Shown: piece by piece, positions 25,942 through 33,050 of the stretch
How positions within the stretch are numbered: the stretch's first letter is position 1
Layout of the letters: the number at the start of each line of letters is the position of its first letter
Assembly: GCA_016713665.1 (NCBI GenBank)
Contig: JADJOR010000002.1
Span: 992,001-1,056,000, forward strand
DNA length: 64,000 bases
Reading direction: 5' to 3'
Source: Deltaproteobacteria bacterium
GTDB taxonomy: Bacteria > Myxococcota_A > UBA9160 > UBA4427
Position numbers and translations under genes: made by a program
The notes under the pieces: model-generated
The model's input: only the letters and a program-made list of their open reading frames with translations
Database searches by the model: none
What the model was told of the DNA's origin: nothing

Positions 25942-26625
25942 TCAGAAGGCGAAGCGGATCCCGGCGAGCTGCCAGGAGAAGATGAAGCCCTGGTTCTGCG
26001 TCTTGCTCGGGAGGACGTTGAACATCATCTGGCTGCCGAGGAAGACCTTCTCGCTGACCTGATATTCGATGCCGACCCCGAAATCGACGAGGAAGCCGAC
26101 GCCCTCCTTCTCGCGGCCGCGCGCTTCCCGCTCGATCACGGCGAAGCCGATGCCGGCGAAGCCGTACGGAGTCAGGCGATCGAAGTCCGTGCCCGGAAGG
26201 TCCGGGACCTTGAGGGTCAGGTTCGCGGTGGGCATGACGAGCGTGTAGTCGTCCTCGACGCCGATCTGGAGCATCGGGCCGAGCGCCATCCATTCGTTGA
26301 ACGAATAGGGCGCCTCGAAGTTCATCAGGAAGGTCTCGGGGTCCGCGGTGAAGCCGATGCCGGCGCGGGCCGACCAGCCCGCCGCCGCGTTGCGGGCGCC
26401 CGAGGAGCGGCTGCCACGCGTCGTCTGGGGCCGGGCCTGGGCCGGCTGCGGCGTGCTCCAGTCCTCGCTCGAATCGTCGCCCCAGTCCTGCGCCTCGGCG
26501 AGCGGCACGACCGAGAGGGCGGCGAGGACGACGCCGAGCAGGACGGTGAGTCGACCTGCGGCGCGCGCCGCAGCGCGGGGTCGGGACGGCGTCCGGTCGG
26601 CGGACGAAGCGAGCAAAGAGGGCAT
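25942..26625 (-). CDS. Outer-membrane beta-barrel protein, unknown
   Basis: The 227-residue product has a signal peptide (about 1-45, LLGVVLAALSVVPLAEAQ), a Ser/Gln/Pro-rich linker (about 46-75) and then about eight amphipathic strands (RAGIGFTAD, MALGPMLQIGVEDD, LTPYGFAGIGFAVI, FLVDFGVGIEYQV). It ends WQLAGIRFAF, with the C-terminal Phe typical of BAM-inserted barrels. Size fits an OmpA/OmpW-like eight-stranded barrel. No family signature is clear. AGGAGA precedes ATG 26625. It is convergent with the CaiB gene and divergent from the methyltransferase gene. Confidence 0.75.
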   Translation of the reverse strand: MPSLLASSADRTPSRPRAAARAAGRLTVLLGVVLAALSVVPLAEAQDWGDDSSEDWSTPQPAQARPQTTRGSRSSGARNAAAGWSARAGIGFTADPETFLMNFEAPYSFNEWMALGPMLQIGVEDDYTLVMPTANLTLKVPDLPGTDFDRLTPYGFAGIGFAVIEREARGREKEGVGFLVDFGVGIEYQVSEKVFLGSQMMFNVLPSKTQNQGFIFSWQLAGIRFAF

Positions 26626-26804
26626 GGCGTTCTCCTGTGCGGGTGCGCGGGGGGGAGCGCGGCGTTCGGGCGCGCGGATGATTCCGCAGGACCGGTTTGC
26701 CGCGCAAGGCGCGACGTGCGCGCGAGGACGCCGTTCGCCAATCTGCGGCCGGCCGGCGGTCGGATTCCGCGCGGTGCGGCGCGAAGTCCATCCGACGAGC
26801 GTGG

Positions 26805-27854
26805 ATGAAAAGAGTCGAGAGTGTGACGAGGGGTACCGATGCGAGCGCGATCGTCGATCGAGCGCCGGCGAGCGCCGGCGCCGGGGCCTGCCGGCTCTGT
26901 GGCGGCGCCACCGGCTTCGTGCTCCGCGCACGTGATCGCACCGCGCGCGCGGTCGCAAACGATCTCGCGGCCGCGATTCGGGGACCGCTCTTCGAATACG
27001 CGGCGTGCTCCGTCTGCGGCGCGCTCCAGCTCGAGTCGATTCCCGCGGATCTCGCGCGCCACTACGGCGCCGACTACTACACGGCGCGCCAACGCATCGC
27101 CTCGGGTCCGCCCGGCGGCTGGCTCGGCGCGCGGCGTCTGCGCAGCCACCTCCGTCTCGCCCTGCGGCCGGGCCCGCTCGCCCATGCGCTCTCGGGGCGC
27201 CGCTACGGTCGCTTCGATTGGTTCCGCCGGACGGAGACGAGGCTCGACGATCCGATCCTCGACGTCGGGTGCGGCGCCGGACGCCTGCTCTTCCGGCTCC
27301 ACGCCGACGGCTTCCGACGACTCGTCGGCATCGATCCCCACCTCAGCCCCGAGACCGCCCGACACGCCGCCGGTCGTCCGGGGCTGCGGCTCGAGGCGGT
27401 CCCGCCCGAGCGCCACGCCGGCACCTATCACCTCGTGATGGCCCACCACAGCTTCGAGCACATGGCCGAGCCTCGCCGCGCGTTCGCGGCGATGGCGGCG
27501 CGGGTCGCGCCGGGAGGCTGGCTCCTGCTGCGTGTCCCGCTCGCCGACTCCTGGGCCGCCGCCCACTACGGCGCCGACTGGGCCCAGCTCGACGCCCCGC
27601 GCCATCTCCAGATCCCGACGCGCCGGAGCATCGCGCTGCTCGCCGCGGGGGCGGGGCTCCGCGTCGAGCACGTCGAGGATGACTCGGGTCCGTTCCAGAT
27701 CGCCGGGAGCGAGGCGGCCGGCTCGGCGAGCGGCGAAGCCCTCGGCGCGGGCGCGCGCGCGGCGCGCTGGCTCGCGGTGCGAAGGCGCGCGGCGCGGCTG
27801 CGGCGTGCCGGGCAGGGCGATCAGGCGGCGTTCTACCTGCGCCGCATGCCGTGA
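26805..27854 (+). CDS. Class I SAM methyltransferase with N-terminal zinc-type motif
   Basis: The 349-residue product starts with CRLCGG and CSVCGALQLE (two CxxC pairs, about residues 25-65), a zinc-ribbon module common in C-methyltransferase-like and sugar methyltransferases. A Methyltransf_23 domain follows at about 140-290: ILDVGCGAGRLLFRL (SAM motif I), HLVMAHHSFEHM and VAPGGWLLLRVP, then DAPRHLQIPT. The DAPRHL motif is typical of this methyltransferase group. The substrate is unknown. Start ATG 26805 is chosen for coverage, but GTG 26823 is also possible as neither has a strong ribosome site. Confidence 0.82.
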   Translation: MKRVESVTRGTDASAIVDRAPASAGAGACRLCGGATGFVLRARDRTARAVANDLAAAIRGPLFEYAACSVCGALQLESIPADLARHYGADYYTARQRIASGPPGGWLGARRLRSHLRLALRPGPLAHALSGRRYGRFDWFRRTETRLDDPILDVGCGAGRLLFRLHADGFRRLVGIDPHLSPETARHAAGRPGLRLEAVPPERHAGTYHLVMAHHSFEHMAEPRRAFAAMAARVAPGGWLLLRVPLADSWAAAHYGADWAQLDAPRHLQIPTRRSIALLAAGAGLRVEHVEDDSGPFQIAGSEAAGSASGEALGAGARAARWLAVRRRAARLRRAGQGDQAAFYLRRMP

Positions 27855-27885
27855 GCGCCCGTCCGCGAGCGTGCGCCCACGGCAA

Positions 27886-27901
27886 CGCCTGCCGGCAGGC
27901 G
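27886..27901. terminator. Perfect 16-bp palindrome between convergent genes
   Basis: CGCCTGCCGGCAGGCG is a perfect palindrome in the 54-bp gap between the convergent methyltransferase and CoA-transferase genes. It could act as a bidirectional terminator; no T-run is present. Confidence 0.5.
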
Positions 27902-27908
27902 CGCGGGC

Positions 27909-30338
27909 TCACATGAACGAGGGCTTCGTCCCGATGATCTGCAGCGATTCGAGGCGCGCGACCTCCGCGTCGGAGAGGCCGAGATCGCCCTGCAGGATCT
28001 CGCGATTGTGCTGGCCGAGGGTCGGCGGCGGGCTGCGGTGGAGATCGCGCTCGTAGGCGGAGAAGATCGCCGGGAACGATGGATAGCGGGTCTCGCCCGT
28101 CACGGGATGCTTCAGCGTCTGGAAGAAGCCGCGGGCCTCGAGCTGGGGATTCGGCCAGAGCGCATGGTTGTTGATCGAGGCCGCGACCGGCACGCCCGCG
28201 GCGAGGAGCGCTTCGATCACCGCCTCGCGCGTCTGCGGCTGGATCCAGTCGGCCAGACGCGCCGCCAGCGCATCGTGGGCGGCATGGCGACCGGCGTGCG
28301 TCGCGAGCGCCGCGTCGGCCTGCCAGTCGGCGGCACCGAGGGCACGACAGAGGCCCGCCCACTCGGCGTCGCTCGTGACCGAGACGGCGACGCGCTCGTC
28401 GGCGTTCGCGGTCTCGAAGACGCCCTGCGGCGCGGCGTGGGGCATGACGTTGGCGCGCCGGGTCAGGAGCGCGCCGAAGGCCGAGTATTCGAGAACCTGC
28501 TCGGCGGCGATGTTGAGCGCGGGCTCGACGAGCGGGACCTCGAGCATCTGACCGCGACCCGTGCGCTCGCGCTCCTCGAGGGCGAGACCGATCGCGAAGA
28601 TGGTATGGACGCTGCCGAGGGGATCACACAGGCCGCGCACCACCAGCGGGAGGTCCTCGTAGCCCGTCAGCCAGGCGAGGCCCGAGACCTGCTCGATCGT
28701 CATCGCGAAGCCCAGCCGATCGCGCCAGGGGCCATCGAGGCCGAAGGCCGGCATGCGGACGCTGATCAGGCGCGGGTTGATCGCCTTCATCGTCTCCCAG
28801 TCGAGCCCGAAGCCCGGCATGACCCGCGCCGAGAAGTTCTCGATCACGATGTCGGCGTCGACGAGCAGGCGCTTCACGAGGGCGACGCCCTCCGGATGGT
28901 CGAGGCGCAGCGTGACGTCGCGCTTGCCGGGATTCGCGCCGTGGAAGACGTTGCCCCACTCGTAGAGCGGCGTGCGATGGCGCGCCGCGCCGGCGAAGCG
29001 CATGCCGTCGGGGCGTTGGATCGACTCGATCTTGACGACGTCGGCGCCGAGATCCGAGAGGATCGAGGTCGTGTAGGGCCCGGCCCAGAAGGCCGTGAGA
29101 TCGACGACGCGCAGGCCGGTGAAGGGGAGATCGGGCTGCGCGAGCGGGAGACCATCCGTCGCCTTCGCGCCCGCTCTCGCCTTCGCCGCGACACGCGTCG
29201 TCTCGTCGATCGCCGCGAGGATCTCGCCGCGATCGGCGTCGAGGGGCGAGGTCCGGCCGATCGGCGCCGGCGAGTCGGTCTCGAGTCGGTAGGGAGGGCG
29301 CGGTTGCAGAAAGCCGCCGGGCGCCCGCGAATAGACGCCGCGGGCGCGCAGGTGGTCGAATTCGGGCAGATCACGGCCGTTGCCGATGGGGGCGACCGGG
29401 ATCCGGATCAGCTCGCAGAGCTCGATCACCTCGGCGGTCGTGCGCTCCTTCATCCAGCCGTGGATGAAGGACTGCATGAAGTCGATCTGCTCGAAGCGCT
29501 GGCGCGCCTCGAGGAACTTCGGATCCTGGGCGATGTCCTGGCGGCCGAGCATCGCGCAGAAATCCGACCACTGTTGCCCCGTCTGGGTACAGATGCCGAC
29601 GTGGCCGTCCTTCGTCGGCTCGATCGACGGGATCTCGATCGAGCGCGGGAGCAGGCCGCCGAGAAACTGGCGGCCGAGGTCGCCGAAGATCGTCAGGTTG
29701 TGGAGCGCGGCCTCGAAGGTCGACAGGTCGACGATCTGTCCACCGCCATCGCGTTTCGCCGCGCGCCAGGCCATCTGCGCACAGATCGCGGCGAAGCTCC
29801 CCGCCAGCCAGTCGCAGACGCGTCCACCCGCGGCGACGGGCTCGCGCCAGGGGAAGCCGCGGTATTCGAGGGAGCCCGACGCCGCCTGCAGCACGAAGTC
29901 GTTGGCGGGCCGCGTCGCCCAGGGCCCCGCCTGACCCCAGGGCGAGATGCGCACGACGACGAGCCGTGGATTGGCGGCGAGCCAGGCTTCGGGATCGATG
30001 CCGCGCGCCTCGAGGCCGCCCGGGCCCTGGTCCTCGACGACGACGTCGGCCCAGGCCGCGAGGGCATCGAGCTGGCGGCGATCGCCGGCGTCCCCCGGAT
30101 CGAGGGCGATCGAGCGCTTGCCGGCGTTGAGGAACTGGTAGAGCGGGCTCGCGGCACCCGGGGCGAGCTTCTGGAACGAGGCCGTCCAGCGCCGCATCGG
30201 ATCCCCGGTCGGCGGCTCGACCTTGAAGACCTCGGCCCCGGCGTCGACGAAGAGCTTCGTCGCATACGGCCCCGCGATCTGGGTCGCGAGCTCGACGATG
30301 CGAAGTCCCTGGAGCGGGCGGGGCGCGGTGGTCGCCAT
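27909..30338 (-). CDS. Tandem (fused) CaiB/BaiF CoA transferase
   Basis: The 809-residue product contains two complete class III CoA-transferase domains. Domain 1 (about 1-385) starts PLQGLRIVELATQIAGPYA with FKVEPPTGDPMRRW; domain 2 (about 405-805) starts FTGLRVVDLTAFWAGPYTTS with VVKIESIQRPDGMRF. Single-domain family members are about 400 residues, so this is a gene fusion. The catalytic Asp position is not preserved as GDxxxG in either half by eye (domain 2: LCDPLGSVHT). Such fused proteins occur in sterol and aromatic degradation clusters. It is divergent from the SDR gene at 30424. Confidence 0.9.
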   Translation of the reverse strand: MATTAPRPLQGLRIVELATQIAGPYATKLFVDAGAEVFKVEPPTGDPMRRWTASFQKLAPGAASPLYQFLNAGKRSIALDPGDAGDRRQLDALAAWADVVVEDQGPGGLEARGIDPEAWLAANPRLVVVRISPWGQAGPWATRPANDFVLQAASGSLEYRGFPWREPVAAGGRVCDWLAGSFAAICAQMAWRAAKRDGGGQIVDLSTFEAALHNLTIFGDLGRQFLGGLLPRSIEIPSIEPTKDGHVGICTQTGQQWSDFCAMLGRQDIAQDPKFLEARQRFEQIDFMQSFIHGWMKERTTAEVIELCELIRIPVAPIGNGRDLPEFDHLRARGVYSRAPGGFLQPRPPYRLETDSPAPIGRTSPLDADRGEILAAIDETTRVAAKARAGAKATDGLPLAQPDLPFTGLRVVDLTAFWAGPYTTSILSDLGADVVKIESIQRPDGMRFAGAARHRTPLYEWGNVFHGANPGKRDVTLRLDHPEGVALVKRLLVDADIVIENFSARVMPGFGLDWETMKAINPRLISVRMPAFGLDGPWRDRLGFAMTIEQVSGLAWLTGYEDLPLVVRGLCDPLGSVHTIFAIGLALEERERTGRGQMLEVPLVEPALNIAAEQVLEYSAFGALLTRRANVMPHAAPQGVFETANADERVAVSVTSDAEWAGLCRALGAADWQADAALATHAGRHAAHDALAARLADWIQPQTREAVIEALLAAGVPVAASINNHALWPNPQLEARGFFQTLKHPVTGETRYPSFPAIFSAYERDLHRSPPPTLGQHNREILQGDLGLSDAEVARLESLQIIGTKPSFM

Positions 30339-30423
30339 GGGCTATCAGAACCTCCCCTGCGACTCTACCATCGCGCGCTCCCCGGGCGATGGTGACCCGG
30401 GCGGGATCGGGAGGAGGACGGAC

Positions 30424-31287
30424 GTGCTGACGGAATTCCGGGACCGGGTGGCGGTCGTGACCGGGGCGGCGAGCGGGATCGGGCGGGCCCTCTGCGATCG
30501 CTTCGCGCGGGAGGGCATGAAGCTCGTGATGGCCGACGTCGAGCGCGATCGCCTCGCCCAGGCGGCCTCGGAGCTGACTGATCAGGGCGTCGACGTCCTC
30601 GCCGTCCGCACCGACGTCTCCCGCGCCGACGACCTCTCGCATCTGCGCGACGAGACCCTCGAGCGCTACGGCGCGGTCCACGTGCTCTGCAACAACGCCG
30701 GCGTCTTCGCCGGCGGCCTCTCCTGGGACGCGATCTCGACGGACTGGGAGTGGGTCCTCGGTGTGAACCTCTACGGGATCCTCCACGGCGTACGCGCCTT
30801 CGTCCCCGTCATGCTCGAGCAGAACCAGCCCGGCCACATCGTGAATACCTGCTCGATGGCGGGCCTCATCAACATGCCGCTCTCCGGTGCCTACAGCGTG
30901 AGCAAGCACGCGGCGCTCTCGCTGACCGAGACGCTCTACCACGAGCTGCGCATCAAGCAGTCGCCGGTCGGCGTGTCGGCGCTCTGTCCCGAGCTGATCC
31001 GCACGCGCATCGGCCACTCCGAGCGCAATCGCCCCGCGCATCTGAAGCGCCCCGAAGGCTCGGCGACCCCGGAGCAGACGCTGGTCGAGCAGGCGATCCA
31101 GTCGAGCACCGCCGGCGGCCTCGACCCCTCCGCCATGGCCGAGCGCGTCTTCCAGGGCATCCGCGAGGACCGCTTCTATCTGCTCGCCGACGAGGGCACG
31201 AGCTGGGATCGCGCGTGCCTCGCGCGCCTCGAGGACATCCGCTTGCGGCGCAATCCGACGCTGGGTGTCGTCACGAGCGGGAACTGA
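30424..31287 (+). CDS. Short-chain dehydrogenase/reductase (classical)
   Basis: The 287-residue enzyme shows the TGAASGIG NAD(P)-binding loop (TGxxxGxG), NNAGVFAGG, the catalytic Ser region NTCSMAGL and YSVSKHAA (YxxxK). The Asp at the end of strand 2 (VMADVERDRL) favours NAD(H). It interconverts an alcohol and a ketone; the substrate is unknown. It is longer than the 250-residue norm owing to a C-terminal helical extension. Start GTG 30424 has GAGGAGG at 30411-30417. The next gene (LLM oxidoreductase) begins within 4 bp of the stop or overlaps it. Confidence 0.9.
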   Translation: MLTEFRDRVAVVTGAASGIGRALCDRFAREGMKLVMADVERDRLAQAASELTDQGVDVLAVRTDVSRADDLSHLRDETLERYGAVHVLCNNAGVFAGGLSWDAISTDWEWVLGVNLYGILHGVRAFVPVMLEQNQPGHIVNTCSMAGLINMPLSGAYSVSKHAALSLTETLYHELRIKQSPVGVSALCPELIRTRIGHSERNRPAHLKRPEGSATPEQTLVEQAIQSSTAGGLDPSAMAERVFQGIREDRFYLLADEGTSWDRACLARLEDIRLRRNPTLGVVTSGN

Positions 31288-31291
31288 GGGC

Positions 31292-32145
31292 GTGGAGCGC
31301 GGGCTCTTCTACGCCCTCGGCGCCGCGTCGCCCCTGCGCTTCGCGGAGCTCGAGCGCGAGACGCGGCTCGCGGAGTCGCTCGGGCTCGCGTCGATCTGGG
31401 CCCTGCCGGAGACGGGGCTCGAGGGCGAGGCCCGCGCTTCGGCCCCGGCGGTCTGGCTCGCGGGGCTCGCGGGCGTGACCGAGCGCATCCGCCTCGGCTG
31501 GGGGGTCCCCGGACTCTGGCCGCCGCGGGTCGCACCGGTGCGCGAGGCCGAGCAGGCGGCGACCCTCGACGTCGCGTCGGGCGGGCGCCTCGAGCTCGCG
31601 CTGTTGCCGGACCTCGCGGCGAGCCGCGACGACACGCGCGAGCCGGGCTTCGAGCTCGCCGAGGGCGCGCGGATGCTCGTCGGGATGTGGGCGGCGGAGA
31701 TCTTCGCCTGGGACTCGCCGCGCTTCGCGGTGCCCGAGATCGACGTCGTCCCGAAGCCGGTGCAGCAGCCGCATCCGCCCCTCTGGCTGGCGGGCTGGAA
31801 CGGGGAGCAGGCGACGGCGGCCGGGCGCGCGGGGCTCGGCTTCCTCGATCTCTCGGGCGGGGGCGGCGCGGTCTGGCAGGGCCACCGCGCCTGTTATTTC
31901 GAGGCCCGGGCCGAAGCGGAGGCCGACCTGCTCGCGAACGTCGGGGTCTTCGCCGTCGCCGTCGATCTGCCGGACGACTCGGAGATCGCGATCGAGGCGC
32001 GCACCGGCCGCGCGGGGCCGGCGTCCGGGGCTGGCTCGCGGGCTTCGAGGCGGCGGGCTTCGATGCGGTCGTGCTGCGCGCGGGGCCGCTCGAGGGCGGG
32101 CACGCAGAGTCCTGCCGGCGGATCGAGTGGCTCGCCGGGGCCTAG
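31292..32145 (+). pseudogene. LLM-class flavin-dependent oxidoreductase, frameshifted
   Basis: The frame from GTG 31292 (or in-frame GTG 31265) encodes a luciferase-like (LLM) oxidoreductase: LFYALGAASPLRFAELERET, LAGVTERIRLGWGVPG, VPEIDVVPKPVQQPHPPLWL. Near 32014-32017 (GGGG) the family reading moves to another frame, which then continues GVRGWLAGFEAAGFDAVVLR to a TAG at 32145. Adding one G there restores a single 284-residue protein. Uncorrected, the first frame runs on into the next SDR gene. LLM enzymes are F420- or FMN-dependent; no F420 genes are seen here. A sequence error in a G run is as likely as a real mutation. Confidence 0.75.
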
Positions 32146-32153
32146 CAAACGAA

Positions 32154-32176
32154 ACGGACGAATCGGGACGGACGAA
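32154..32176 (+). repeat. Direct repeat of ACGGACGAA before SDR gene
   Basis: ACGGACGAA occurs at 32154-32162 and 32168-32176, separated by TCGGG (14-bp period). The second copy runs into the AAAAGGAGG ribosome site of the SDR gene. Confidence 0.55.
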
Positions 32177-32188
32177 AAGGAGGGCGCG

Positions 32189-32986
32189 ATGAAGCGACTG
32201 GCGGGCAAGGTGGCGTTGATCACGGGTGGGATCTCGGGGCTCGGGGCGGCGACGGCGCTGCGCTTCGCGGAAGAGGGCGCGAAGGTCGCGAGCTTCGATC
32301 TCGGGACGAACGAGACGGCGGATTGGAAGGCGGCCTGCGAGCTCGGCGGGGGGACGCGGGCGTTTCAGGGCGACGTGCGCGACGCGAAGGCGCTCGAGGC
32401 CTGCGTGCGGGAGGTCGAGGCGGAGTTCGGGCCGATCGACATCCTGATGAACTCGGCCGGGGTCGCCGGGGGCGGCGCGGTGCACATGGTCGACGAGGCG
32501 GCCTGGGACTTCACCGTCGACATCAACCTGAAGGGGACCTTTCTCGCCTGCAAGGCCGTGATTCCGAGCATGCTCGCGCGGCGCAAGGGGAGCATCGTCA
32601 ACGTCGCCTCGATCGAGGGGCTCCAGGGCTGCGAGGGCGGGAGCTCCTACAACTCGTCGAAGGGCGGCGTCGTGCTGCTCACGAAGAACATGGCCCTCGA
32701 CTACGCCGGGCGCGGAATCCGGACCAACGTGATCTGCCCGGGCTTCATCGATACGCCGCTCTTCCGCGACGTCGTCGCCTCGGGCGCGATGAAGGACGTC
32801 AACGTCCGGATCGCCTATCAGCACCAGATGAACCGCTTCGGGCTGCCGCGGGAGATCGCTAACGCGGCGCTCTTCCTGGCGTCCGACGAGGCGTCGTTCG
32901 TCTCGGGTCAGTCGCTCGCCGTCGACGGCGGCTTCACCGCGGGCGTGCGCTTCGGCGTCGCGAAGATGATGGGGCTCGAGGACTGA
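32189..32986 (+). CDS. Short-chain dehydrogenase/reductase (classical)
   Basis: The 265-residue product carries GGISGLG (cofactor loop), NSAGVAGGG, the catalytic Ser in NVASIEGL and YNSSKGG (YxxxK), then NVICPGFIDTPL and the ASDEASFVSGQSLAVDGG C-terminal signature. Asp after strand 2 (ASFDLGTNE) suggests NAD(H). It resembles 3-hydroxyacyl or cyclohexanol-type SDRs, but the substrate cannot be given. A strong AAAAGGAGG lies 5-13 bases before ATG 32189. A perfect hairpin lies downstream, shared with the convergent autotransporter gene. Confidence 0.92.
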   Translation: MKRLAGKVALITGGISGLGAATALRFAEEGAKVASFDLGTNETADWKAACELGGGTRAFQGDVRDAKALEACVREVEAEFGPIDILMNSAGVAGGGAVHMVDEAAWDFTVDINLKGTFLACKAVIPSMLARRKGSIVNVASIEGLQGCEGGSSYNSSKGGVVLLTKNMALDYAGRGIRTNVICPGFIDTPLFRDVVASGAMKDVNVRIAYQHQMNRFGLPREIANAALFLASDEASFVSGQSLAVDGGFTAGVRFGVAKMMGLED

Positions 32987-33008
32987 GACCGGGGCCGCGC
33001 GGATGCGA

Positions 33009-33033
33009 CGCCGCGGCGGAGTCCGCCGCGGCG
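33009..33033. terminator. Bidirectional hairpin terminator
   Basis: CGCCGCGGCGGA and TCCGCCGCGGCG form a perfect 12-bp inverted repeat with one central base (11-bp stem with a 3-nt loop in practice). It lies between the convergent SDR and autotransporter stop codons, 22 bp from one and 17 bp from the other. Confidence 0.7.
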
Positions 33034-33050
33034 CCTCGCATCGCCTCGGC

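Noticed and set aside
32014..32017. Programmed -1 frameshift in the LLM gene making a fusion with the next SDR
   Set aside because: No slippery heptamer of the X-XXY-YYZ type or downstream pseudoknot is evident, and the SDR has its own strong ribosome site; an indel is simpler.
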